Shown: positions 1-5,800, counted from the stretch's first letter. The stretch is DNA of 7,272 nt from Rikenellaceae bacterium (GCA_020859745.1 JAJBVQ010000046.1:1-7272), one strand, 5' to 3'. Notes: generated by a model from the letters alone, not told the origin. Numbers and translations are program-made.

Positions 1-85
1 GCACCCCCACCGCGTGCCGCGACTCCTCCGGCCCCAGCCGGTAAATCGCAGCGTCCGTCATATCAGGCGTATAGAAAAGATGCAT
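1..85 (-). CDS. rsmE: 16S rRNA (uracil-1498-N3)-methyltransferase RsmE, N-terminal fragment
   Basis: This is the first 28 codons of a minus-strand gene that runs off the left edge. The ATG is at 85-83. The peptide begins MHLFYTPDMTDAAIYRL and continues with GPEESRHAVGV. This matches the usual start of Bacteroidetes RsmE, where an MHLFYTP opening is followed by an EESxHxxxVLRL segment in the PUA-like N-terminal domain. RsmE methylates U1498 of 16S rRNA using S-adenosylmethionine. The SPOUT catalytic domain lies outside the window, so the identification rests on the N-terminus alone. The gene diverges from the M3 peptidase gene, with 193 bp between the two starts. A minus-strand promoter is predicted at 248-241, which gives a leader of about 150 nt. 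Confidence 0.8.
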   Translation of the reverse strand, partial: MHLFYTPDMTDAAIYRLGPEESRHAVGV

Positions 86-113
86 CGTTGTTTTTCCGCT
101 AAAAAATAAGTCG

Positions 114-121
114 TACTTTTG
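114..121 (+). promoter_or_regulatory. Bacteroidetes-type promoter for the M3 peptidase gene
   Basis: TACTTTTG matches the Bacteroidetes -7 consensus TAnnTTTG. The candidate -33 element is weak (TTG at 88-90, 23 bases upstream). Initiation is expected near 128, giving a leader of about 150 nt that contains most of the palindrome. Confidence 0.65.
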
Positions 122-240
122 TTCCTACGGTTATATTATATCCGCGTCAGCGGACGGGCCGCAGCCTCCCCCCGCGGAGGCCCGCAATAAATTGCCGGCT
201 TCCACAGGCTGCGCCCGATAATAATAACCGTACGATAAAA

Positions 241-248
241 CAAAAGTA
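241..248 (-). promoter_or_regulatory. Bacteroidetes-type promoter for rsmE
   Basis: On the minus strand, TACTTTTG reads from 248 to 241, with TTTG at 273-270 as the -33 element and 21 bases between them. This is the best complete -33/-7 pair in the window. It mirrors the plus-strand box at 114-121, so the two transcripts would be antisense to each other between roughly 128 and 234. Confidence 0.65.
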
Positions 249-278
249 CAACTCAAACCTGATAAACACCAAATAAAA

Positions 279-2384
279 GTGAACCGACTCGTCATGACCG
301 CCCTCTGCGCGGCCGCAGCGCTCACCTCCTGCGGCCCCAAAACCTCCGGCACCGACAACCCCTTCTTCACCGAGTGGGAAACCCCGTTCGGGGTACCGCC
401 GTTCGAACAGATCCGGCCCGAACACTATATCCCCGCTTTCCGGGAAGGCATGGCCCGCGAAAAGGCCGAGATCGACGCCATCGTGGACAACCCCGGCGCG
501 CCGACTTTCGAAAATACGATTTTGGCCTATGATAACAGCGGCGAGTTTCTGCGCCGCGTATCGTCCGTGTTCGGCTGCGTGACCGGCACAGACATGACCC
601 CGGAGCTGGAGCGGATACAAGGCGAAATGTCACCGGTACTGACCCGGCACGGGAGCGACATCAGCCTCAACCCGAAACTTTTCGCCCGCGTCAAGGCGGT
701 CTACGATGGGTGCGACAGCCTTTGCGCCGACAGCCTCCAGCGGCGGCTGACCGAAAAGATGTACCGGGGTTTCGTACGCAGCGGCGCCGAACTTTCGGCC
801 GACGACCAGGCCAAACTGCGTCAGGTGGACGAACAGCTCTCCATGCTCTCGATCAACTTCGGGCGGAACCTGCGGGGGGACAACGGCGAATTCGTCCTTA
901 TTATCGACAATCAGGACGACCTGAAAGGGCTGCCGCAGAGCGTCGTCGACGCCGCTGCGCATGAAGCGGGAAGCCGCGGCGAAGCGGGTAAATGGGCCTT
1001 CACGCTGGACAAGTCCAGCATGATCCCCTTCCTGCAATACGCCGAGAACCGCGGCCTGCGCGAAAAGCTCTATAAAGGCTACCTCACCCGCTGCGACCAT
1101 AATGACGGGCGGGATAATAAGGCTGTGATCGACTCCATCGCCAACCTGCGGCTCACACGGGCCAACCTGCTGGGGTACCCGACCCACGCGGCCTACGTAT
1201 TGGATCGCCAGATGGCCAAGACGCCGGAAGCGGTGTACGCCTTGCTGACGGAACTTTGGACGCCGGCCCTGGAACGTGCCAAGGGCGAACTGGCCGAGAT
1301 GCGGGAGATCAAAATCCAAGAGACCGGCGACAGCACTTTCGCCTCCTGGGACTGGTGGTTTTACGCAGAAAAACTCCGCAAGGCCAAGTACGACCTGAAC
1401 GAAGACGAGCTGCGGCCCTATTTCGCGCTCGACAGCGTGCGCAACGGCGTGTTCGGGCTGGCCAACAAACTCTACGGCATCACCTTCCGCGAACTGACCG
1501 ACATACCGAAATACAATCCTGACAACCGCGTATTCGAAGTGATCGACACCGACGGGACGACCAGCCTCGGCGTACTCTACCTCGACTTCCACCCCCGCGC
1601 AGGGAAGCGCGTCGGGGCGTGGTGCACCACTTTCCGCAGCCAGTCCTACGATTCGACGGGACGGCGCGTGGCGCCCGTCGTGTCGATCGTCTGCAACTTC
1701 AGCAAGCCGACCGCCGACGCGCCGGCCCTGCTGACCCTCGACGAAGTGAACACTTTCTTCCACGAGTTCGGCCACGGCCTGCACCAGCTCTTCTCGATGG
1801 TGCCTTACCGCGGGCTGAAAGGCGTGGAGCGCGACTTCGTCGAGCTGCCTTCGCAGGTGATGGAAAACTGGGCCGTACAGCCCGAGATGCTGGCCCTGTA
1901 TGCCCGGCACTACCAGACCGGCGAGCCGATCCCGGCGGAAATGGCCCAGAAGATCGCCCGCAGCGGCCTGTTCAACCAGGGCTTCGCCACGGTGGAATAC
2001 CTCGCCGCTTCGGTGCTGGACATGGACTACCACACCCTGACCGCCGGGCAGCCGATCGACGTGACGGCGTTCGAGGCCGCTTCGATGGGCAAATTGGGGA
2101 TGATCCCGCAGATCGAGCCGCGTTACAAGTCCACCTACTTCCAGCACATCTTCAGCGGCGGATATTCTTCGGGATACTATAGTTATATCTGGGCCGAAGT
2201 GCTCGATGCCGATGCTTTTAACGCCTATGTGGAGTCCGGCGACCTGTTCAACCCGGAGATCGCCGCTAAATTCCGCACGATGCTGAGCCGCGGAGGCACC
2301 GCCGACGGCGACGTGCTCTACCGCGACTTCCGCGGGGCCGAGCCATCGAAAGAGCCGCTGCTGCGCCGCCGGGGGCTGAAATAA
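279..2384 (+). CDS. dcp: M3 family zinc metallopeptidase lipoprotein (peptidyl-dipeptidase Dcp-like)
   Basis: The 701-residue protein is a thermolysin-fold oligopeptidase of family M3, which cleaves short peptides and in the Dcp subgroup removes C-terminal dipeptides. The zinc site is visible: HEFGH at 495-499 gives two His ligands and catalytic Glu496. The following DFVELPSQVMENW segment supplies the third ligand, Glu522. The C-terminal Gly/Tyr loop FSGGYSSGYYSYIWAE (625-640) is the usual substrate-closing segment. Length agrees with Dcp and OpdA (about 680 residues) plus a lipoprotein signal: a short charged start, a hydrophobic stretch and the lipobox LTSC with Cys18. It is therefore probably membrane-anchored and works outside the cytoplasm. 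I chose the GTG at 279 because the next in-frame start (ATG at 294) would lose the only positive charge of the signal peptide and no upstream ATG exists. Dcp versus OpdA specificity cannot be settled from sequence. Confidence 0.93.
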   Translation: MNRLVMTALCAAAALTSCGPKTSGTDNPFFTEWETPFGVPPFEQIRPEHYIPAFREGMAREKAEIDAIVDNPGAPTFENTILAYDNSGEFLRRVSSVFGCVTGTDMTPELERIQGEMSPVLTRHGSDISLNPKLFARVKAVYDGCDSLCADSLQRRLTEKMYRGFVRSGAELSADDQAKLRQVDEQLSMLSINFGRNLRGDNGEFVLIIDNQDDLKGLPQSVVDAAAHEAGSRGEAGKWAFTLDKSSMIPFLQYAENRGLREKLYKGYLTRCDHNDGRDNKAVIDSIANLRLTRANLLGYPTHAAYVLDRQMAKTPEAVYALLTELWTPALERAKGELAEMREIKIQETGDSTFASWDWWFYAEKLRKAKYDLNEDELRPYFALDSVRNGVFGLANKLYGITFRELTDIPKYNPDNRVFEVIDTDGTTSLGVLYLDFHPRAGKRVGAWCTTFRSQSYDSTGRRVAPVVSIVCNFSKPTADAPALLTLDEVNTFFHEFGHGLHQLFSMVPYRGLKGVERDFVELPSQVMENWAVQPEMLALYARHYQTGEPIPAEMAQKIARSGLFNQGFATVEYLAASVLDMDYHTLTAGQPIDVTAFEAASMGKLGMIPQIEPRYKSTYFQHIFSGGYSSGYYSYIWAEVLDADAFNAYVESGDLFNPEIAAKFRTMLSRGGTADGDVLYRDFRGAEPSKEPLLRRRGLK

Positions 2385-2453
2385 CACGGCCCGCCCGGCT
2401 TCCCGACCGACACAAAAACGGCCGGTAACTGAAATAAAAACAACCGGATGGCG

Positions 2454-2468
2454 GAAATCCCGGATTTC
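2454..2468. promoter_or_regulatory. Operator-like palindrome upstream of the nitronate monooxygenase promoter
   Basis: GAAATCC at 2454-2460 and GGATTTC at 2462-2468 form a perfect 7-bp inverted repeat around one central C. The site ends four bases before the -7 box at 2473-2480, in the spacer where a bound repressor would block RNA polymerase. No regulator gene is adjacent. A chance palindrome is possible. Confidence 0.4.
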
Positions 2469-2472
2469 GTTA

Positions 2473-2480
2473 TACTTTTG
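2473..2480 (+). promoter_or_regulatory. Bacteroidetes-type promoter for the nitronate monooxygenase gene
   Basis: TACTTTTG is a perfect TAnnTTTG box, identical to the boxes at 114-121 and 248-241. No clear TTTG is present at -33. Initiation is expected near 2487, about 90 nt before the preferred start codon at 2576. Confidence 0.65.
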
Positions 2481-2505
2481 TACCCATCCAACCGTTAGTT
2501 AAGAT

Positions 2506-2530
2506 GCCCGGCGCTCCGATGGTGCCGGGC
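2506..2530 (+). promoter_or_regulatory. Leader hairpin before the nitronate monooxygenase gene
   Basis: GCCCGGC (2506-2512) pairs perfectly with GCCGGGC (2524-2530). The stem could extend inward through wobble and C-G pairs. It is followed by GCTTTACTGTT, too broken a T-run for a confident terminator. The hairpin lies about 20 nt into the predicted mRNA and covers an upstream ATG at 2504. It may stabilise the 5' end or act as an attenuator. Confidence 0.45.
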
Positions 2531-2575
2531 GCTTTACTGTTCACCCGCGGCCCCGTGCCGCGCAACCCCATTCGA

Positions 2576-3664
2576 ATGAAATCACTCAAGATCGGCGACC
2601 TGCTGGCCCGCTTCCCCGTTATCCAGGGCGGCATGGGCGTAGGCGTATCGCTGTCGGGCCTGGCCGCGGCCGTTGCAGGCCAGGGCGGAATCGGCGTCAT
2701 CTCGTGCGCCGGACTCGGCCTCATCCACAAAGACCTCTCCCCCAACTACCTCGAAGCCGCCATACTCGGGCTCAAAGAAGAGCTCCGCAAAGCCCGCGAA
2801 AAAGCCAAAGGCATCATCGGCGTCAACGTCATGGTCGCCATGACCAATTTCGGCGACATGGTGCGCACCGCCGTGGCCGAGAAGGCCGACATCATATTCT
2901 CCGGCGCCGGGCTGCCTCTCGACCTGCCCTCCTACCTCCCCGAAGGGAGTGCCACCAAGCTGGCACCCATCGTTTCGTCGGCCCGCGCCGCCAAAGTAAT
3001 CTGCGAGAAGTGGAAAAACAATTACGACCGCCTGCCCGACGCCATCGTCGTGGAGGGCCCCAAAGCGGGAGGCCACCTCGGCTATAAGCTCGACGAGATA
3101 CAAGACCCCGGCTTCGCCCTCGAAAATATCCTGCCGAAAGTGATCGAGCAGGTGCGCATTTTCGAAGAGAAATACGGCGTCGCGATCCCCGTGATCGCCG
3201 CCGGGGGCATCTACACCGGCGAGGACATCTACCGCATCATGCGGCTCGGCGCGGCAGGCGTCCAGATGGGCAGCCGCTTCGTAACCACCGCCGAGTGCGA
3301 CGCCTCGGCCGCGTTCAAGCAAGCCTACCTCGACGCCGCGCAGGCGGACGTCGAGATCATCAAAAGCCCGGTCGGAATGCCGGGGCGGGCTATCGTGAGC
3401 CCGTTTATGGTCAAAGTGCGCGACGGGCAGAAACAGCCCGCCAGCTGCCCGTTCCACTGCATCAAGACCTGCGACATCAGCCGCAGTCCATACTGCATCA
3501 TGATCGCCCTCTACAACGCCTACCGGGGCAACATGCAGGGCGGTTTCGCCTTTGCGGGGGCCAACGCCTACAAGGCGCGCCGCATCGACACCGTTGCCGA
3601 AGCCTTCGCCGAGCTCAGCCAAGGCTACGACCAGGCGGAACGGGACGCCGGGATCGGCTGTTGA
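2576..3664 (+). CDS. Nitronate monooxygenase (2-nitropropane dioxygenase) family flavoenzyme
   Basis: This 362-residue FMN-binding TIM-barrel protein belongs to the NMO/2-nitropropane dioxygenase family, which oxidises nitronates and also includes the enoyl-reductase FabK. Family marks are PVIQGGMGVGVS (14-25), EGPKAGGHLG (160-169, with the family's conserved His at 167), AAGGIYTGEDI (208-218) and the phosphate-binding GAAGVQMGSRF (225-235). A C-terminal cluster, CPFHCIKTCD then SPYC (Cys291, 295, 299, 307), recalls a subgroup common in Bacteroidetes and Firmicutes and could bind metal. I prefer the ATG at 2576, because MKSLKIGDLLARFPVIQGG is a typical family start. The ATG at 2504 would add 24 Pro/Ala-rich residues encoded over the leader hairpin. 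The physiological substrate is unknown. It appears to be transcribed alone from the promoter at 2473-2480. Confidence 0.88.
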   Translation: MKSLKIGDLLARFPVIQGGMGVGVSLSGLAAAVAGQGGIGVISCAGLGLIHKDLSPNYLEAAILGLKEELRKAREKAKGIIGVNVMVAMTNFGDMVRTAVAEKADIIFSGAGLPLDLPSYLPEGSATKLAPIVSSARAAKVICEKWKNNYDRLPDAIVVEGPKAGGHLGYKLDEIQDPGFALENILPKVIEQVRIFEEKYGVAIPVIAAGGIYTGEDIYRIMRLGAAGVQMGSRFVTTAECDASAAFKQAYLDAAQADVEIIKSPVGMPGRAIVSPFMVKVRDGQKQPASCPFHCIKTCDISRSPYCIMIALYNAYRGNMQGGFAFAGANAYKARRIDTVAEAFAELSQGYDQAERDAGIGC

Positions 3665-4151
3665 TCCCCTCTCCGGCTTCTATTTCACGGACGCATCGAA
3701 CGATTGGGACTGGACCGCACCGCGCAACAATGCCTTGTGGCGGGACGGCGCTAAGACCCTTTTCGACCCCTGTCCGGCAGGGTGGCGGGTGCCGCGAAGC
3801 GGTGCGGAGGAACTTAGCCCGTGGTCGTTTTTCTGCGTCGAACAGGCCGCGGCCGGAACCCCTAACGCCACCGCCCCCGACTTCGAGGAAGGAGCCGCGG
3901 CAGGCTTCTGCTTTTTTTCCGATCCGGCGCACAGCACCACCTGCTGGTACCCCGCAACAGGCAGCCGTTTCGGGTTCACCTCCGAGATCGTGGAGGCCGG
4001 CAGGTACGGCCACTGGCGTTCCAGCACCATCAGCCCCACGAAAACCGCCTATTTCCTGACCATCGTCCCGACCACCGTATTCCCGTTCGACGACGCCATA
4101 AGCACCGCCTCCTGCGCCTCGGCTCTTTCCGTCCGCTGCGTACGGGAGTGA
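3663..4151 (+). pseudogene. C-terminal fragment of a FISUMP-type surface protein, no start codon
   Basis: An open frame of about 163 codons begins right at the nitronate monooxygenase stop codon and ends with TGA at 4149-4151. It carries the marks of the Fibrobacter succinogenes major paralogous (FISUMP) domain found at the C-terminus of many Bacteroidetes lipoproteins and surface proteins. These marks are NNALWRDGAKTLFDPCPAGWRVPRSG, given here as NNALWRDG, KTLFDPCP and AGWRVPRSG in order, then GRYGHWRSS, and the closing ALSVRCVRE. There is no ATG in frame. The only in-frame start is a TTG at 3552 inside the preceding gene, and the residues encoded between there and 3662 look like shadow translation. 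The signal peptide and the N-terminal domains are missing. I read it as a 5'-truncated gene remnant. The absence of internal stops suggests recent truncation or continuing selection. Confidence 0.7.
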
Positions 4152-4204
4152 CGGGGATACGGAAGGGGGAGACGCGGCACGACTTTTGCGGAATTTTCTT
4201 ATCC

Positions 4205-4254
4205 GCAGGGTGGCATATTCACCGAAAAACCGTATATTTGTTCATATACCCTGC
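4205..4254. promoter_or_regulatory. Inverted repeat bracketing the promoter of the beta-barrel gene
   Basis: GCAGGGT at 4205-4211 and ACCCTGC at 4248-4254 are perfectly complementary. After a three-base bulge on the left, ATAT at 4215-4218 faces ATAT at 4244-4247. The -7 box at 4233-4240 sits in the loop between the arms. This could be a split operator or a chance arrangement. Confidence 0.35.
4233..4240 (+). promoter_or_regulatory. Bacteroidetes-type promoter for the beta-barrel protein and ogt
   Basis: TATATTTG matches TAnnTTTG. Initiation is expected near 4247, about 50 nt before the ATG at 4299. No convincing -33 TTTG is visible. No promoter is seen before the next gene, so ogt probably shares this one. 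Confidence 0.65.
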
Positions 4255-4263
4255 AAAAAATAC

Positions 4264-4279
4264 CGCCGGTGCTCCGGCG
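4264..4279 (+). promoter_or_regulatory. Leader hairpin before the beta-barrel gene
   Basis: CGCCGG (4264-4269), loop TGCT, CCGGCG (4274-4279) form a perfect 6-bp GC stem with a tetraloop. It lies in the predicted 5' leader, about 20 nt before the start codon. There is no T-run, so it is not a terminator. Confidence 0.45.
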
Positions 4280-4298
4280 CGTGATAAAACAGAGAACC

Positions 4299-5177
4299 AT
4301 GAAAAAACTTTCCTTTATCATTCCGGCACTGGCGGCCGGCCTGATCGCGCTGCCCGCAGCGGCACAGGAAACGGAAGCCGTCGACACCATCGCCATCGAG
4401 TCCGAAGGGCTCGTTATCCGCCAAGTCGGCGTTCACGAGACGGAAGGCCAGGCTATCGACAACTATAACTTCACGGACTACTCCGGCGGCGACTCGTACA
4501 GCAGCTCCGCGCGGCCGCCCAAGCGGTGGAAATGGCACGGCGGCCACTGGGCCGGCGTCGGCATCTACTACAACGGGCTGGTCAAGAACCTGGGGAGCCT
4601 CAGCCTGCCCGACGGAGCCGGCTACCTGCGCCAGACCCCGAAATCCATCGGCGTGAACGTCAATTTCGCCGACCTCGTTATCGTCTCCAACCGCCATTTC
4701 GGGCTGATCACCGGCCTCGGGCTGGAGATGAATAACTTCCGCTTCGACAAGAACATCTCTTTGACCCAGGACCCGTCCGGCTATATCGTACCCGATTTGA
4801 AATACGACGAAGCGGGCATCGACCTGAAAAAATCGAAACTGACCACCGTTTACCTGAATATCCCGCTGCTGGCCGAATTCCAGTTCGGGCGCAGTAAAAA
4901 CGGACGGCGGGCACCCGGATTCGTCAACTTCGGCGTGATCGGGGGCGTGCGCCTGCAGGGGCACACCAAAGTCAAATACCGCGACGCGGAGGGCGACATG
5001 CACACCAAGAAACAACACAACGGACTGAACCTGCGCAACTTCCATTACGGCGTCGAATGCAACGTCGGCTACAAATGGGTAGCCCTTTCGGCCCGGTACT
5101 ACCCCCAAAGCATCTTCGTCTCCGACGAAGGGCCTAACGTGCAGCAGGTCAATATCGGCCTCTCTTTCATGTTCTAA
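4299..5177 (+). CDS. Outer-membrane beta-barrel protein (PorT/porin-like family)
   Basis: This is a 292-residue exported protein. MKK followed by a hydrophobic stretch and LPAAAQE gives a type I signal peptide with likely cleavage after Ala22. After an acidic linker and a short Ser/Tyr-rich stretch (roughly 30-75), the chain becomes alternating beta strands with aromatic girdles, for example WAGVGIYYNGL, FGLITGLGLEMNNF, VNFGVIGGVRLQG, FHYGVECNVGYKWVALSARYY. It ends in VNIGLSFMF, with the terminal Phe typical of outer-membrane barrels recognised by BamA. This fits the outer-membrane beta-barrel proteins common in Bacteroidetes, but no ligand or role can be assigned. I chose the ATG at 4299. 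A GTG at 4269 would prepend ten residues (MLRRVIKQRT) ahead of a good signal peptide and overlaps the leader hairpin. The gene is followed after 15 bases, in the same frame, by ogt. Confidence 0.85.
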   Translation: MKKLSFIIPALAAGLIALPAAAQETEAVDTIAIESEGLVIRQVGVHETEGQAIDNYNFTDYSGGDSYSSSARPPKRWKWHGGHWAGVGIYYNGLVKNLGSLSLPDGAGYLRQTPKSIGVNVNFADLVIVSNRHFGLITGLGLEMNNFRFDKNISLTQDPSGYIVPDLKYDEAGIDLKKSKLTTVYLNIPLLAEFQFGRSKNGRRAPGFVNFGVIGGVRLQGHTKVKYRDAEGDMHTKKQHNGLNLRNFHYGVECNVGYKWVALSARYYPQSIFVSDEGPNVQQVNIGLSFMF

Positions 5178-5192
5178 AATAACGATACCGGT

Positions 5193-5720
5193 TTGAACGA
5201 CTCCCCTGTGATCCTTTTCCGGCAAACGGTCGGCACCCCGCTGGGGGAGATGACCGCCATCGCTTCGAAGCGGGGCATCGTGCTTTTCGACTTCACCGAC
5301 AACGTCCACCTCGAACGGGAGTTGGGCGACCTGTCGCGGTACCTGCCCGGCGCAGAGATCATCGACGGAAGCCACCCATTCCTGACACAGCTGACGGAGG
5401 AGATCGGGGAATATTTCGCCGGGACACGGCAGGCATTCGGTGTGCCGCTGCATCCGGTGGGGACCCCGTTCCAGCTGGAAGTGTGGGCCGCCCTGATGAC
5501 CATTCCTTACGGGACTACCATTTCTTACGCCCGGGAAGCCGCGATGATCGGAAAGCCGACCGCCGTGCGGGCCGTAGCCGGCGCCAACGGGCGCAACCGC
5601 CTGCCCATACTTATCCCCTGCCACCGGGTTATCGGCTCCGACGGCAACCTGACCGGGTACAGCGGCGGCATCTGCCGCAAAACCGACCTGCTCCGGATCG
5701 AACGCAGTTTCATGCTATAA
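5193..5720 (+). CDS. ogt: Methylated-DNA--[protein]-cysteine S-methyltransferase
   Basis: This 175-residue protein repairs O6-alkylguanine by moving the alkyl group to its own cysteine, a one-use reaction. The active site IPCHRV has Cys143. The preceding VRAVAGANGRNRLPIL carries the conserved Arg (126) that flips out the base and Asn135. YGTTISYxxxA (106-114) and KTDLLRIE (163-170) complete the Ogt/Ada C-domain pattern. The N-terminal half, with TPLGEMTAIASKRGIVLFDF, is the usual non-catalytic domain. No ATG fits: the in-frame stop of the preceding gene is at 5175-5177, and the options are TTG at 5193 or GTG at 5208. The first ATG (encoding Met20) would cut into the N-terminal domain. I chose TTG, but GTG at 5208 is almost as likely. 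The 15-base gap to the upstream gene suggests an operon with translational coupling. Confidence 0.92.
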   Translation: MNDSPVILFRQTVGTPLGEMTAIASKRGIVLFDFTDNVHLERELGDLSRYLPGAEIIDGSHPFLTQLTEEIGEYFAGTRQAFGVPLHPVGTPFQLEVWAALMTIPYGTTISYAREAAMIGKPTAVRAVAGANGRNRLPILIPCHRVIGSDGNLTGYSGGICRKTDLLRIERSFML

Positions 5721-5738
5721 ATTCGCGCGGAAATGTAG

Positions 5739-5746
5739 TATATTTG
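5739..5746 (+). promoter_or_regulatory. Bacteroidetes-type promoter for the glycosyltransferase/sigma factor unit
   Basis: TATATTTG matches TAnnTTTG and lies 18 bases after the ogt stop. Initiation is expected near 5753, giving a leader of about 48 nt before the ATG at 5801. No clear -33 element is seen. Confidence 0.65.
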
Positions 5747-5749
5747 CAT

Positions 5750-5770
5750 GCCGCCCCCACATCCGGCGGC
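5750..5770 (+). promoter_or_regulatory. GC hairpin at the expected 5' end of the glycosyltransferase mRNA
   Basis: GCCGCC (5750-5755) pairs with GGCGGC (5765-5770) across a 9-base loop. It lies at or just after the predicted transcription start. No T-run follows. Confidence 0.35.
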
Positions 5771-5800
5771 AACACCGTCCGACCCACCCCGATTCAGTGC

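Larger units (their letters stand above)
113..249. repeat. Imperfect palindrome spanning the divergent rsmE/peptidase promoter region
   Basis: The left arm read forward and the right arm read as reverse complement share, in the same order, several blocks. GTACTTTTGTT lies at 113-123 and 239-249. TACGGTTAT lies at 126-134 and 224-232, followed by an AT-rich ATTAT. CGGGC(C)GCAGCCT lies at 155-167 and 206-217, with one extra base on the left. An inner block runs toward GCAAT at 184-188 and ATTGC at 191-195, with GCC at 180-182 and GGC at 197-199. The main indel is an extra 13 bases (142-154) in the left arm, which itself forms a CCGC/GCGG tetraloop hairpin. Weaker similarity continues outward to about 107 and 255. 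The arms are too diverged for a typical active invertible switch. A decayed inverted duplication or a long RNA hairpin fits better. Confidence 0.8.

Noticed and set aside
113..249. Phase-variable invertible promoter (recombinase-driven switch)
   Set aside because: Active invertible promoters have near-perfect inverted repeats as recombination sites. Here the arms are interrupted by indels and mismatches, both orientations would carry a promoter box, and no invertase gene is in the window.
113..249. Recently inserted MITE-like element
   Set aside because: No target-site duplication is visible next to the arms (flanks around 107-112 and 250-255 do not repeat directly), and no second copy occurs in the window. 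It remains possible as an old, decayed element.
630..2387. Long minus-strand open frame (585 codons) opposite the M3 peptidase
   Set aside because: The plus strand carries unmistakable zinc-peptidase motifs throughout. The minus frame has Val/Gly/His-rich composition typical of the antisense of GC-rich genes and no recognisable domain.
2395..2425. Terminator after the M3 peptidase gene (CCGGC / GCCGG)
   Set aside because: There are only five base pairs across a loop of 21 bases and no following T-run. I see no convincing intrinsic terminator there.
2504..2575. N-terminal extension of the nitronate monooxygenase from the ATG at 2504
   Set aside because: The extra 24 residues are Pro/Ala-rich, are encoded over the leader hairpin, and are not a family feature. 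The chain from 2576 starts like its homologues.
3655..3668. Programmed +1 frameshift joining the monooxygenase to the FISUMP fragment (TGT TGA T)
   Set aside because: The frames do differ by +1 at the stop, but no stimulatory signal is visible. A cytoplasmic flavoenzyme fused to a secreted surface domain makes little sense, and gene truncation explains the arrangement more simply.
4148..4468. Small plus-strand open frame over the beta-barrel promoter and signal peptide
   Set aside because: It spans a good promoter and leader and overlaps the real gene in another frame with Arg-rich shadow composition.
4242..5624. Long minus-strand open frame (460 codons) opposite the beta-barrel and ogt genes
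   Set aside because: It runs across two well-supported plus-strand genes and their gap, with no recognisable motif or promoter. It is a shadow of GC-rich coding.
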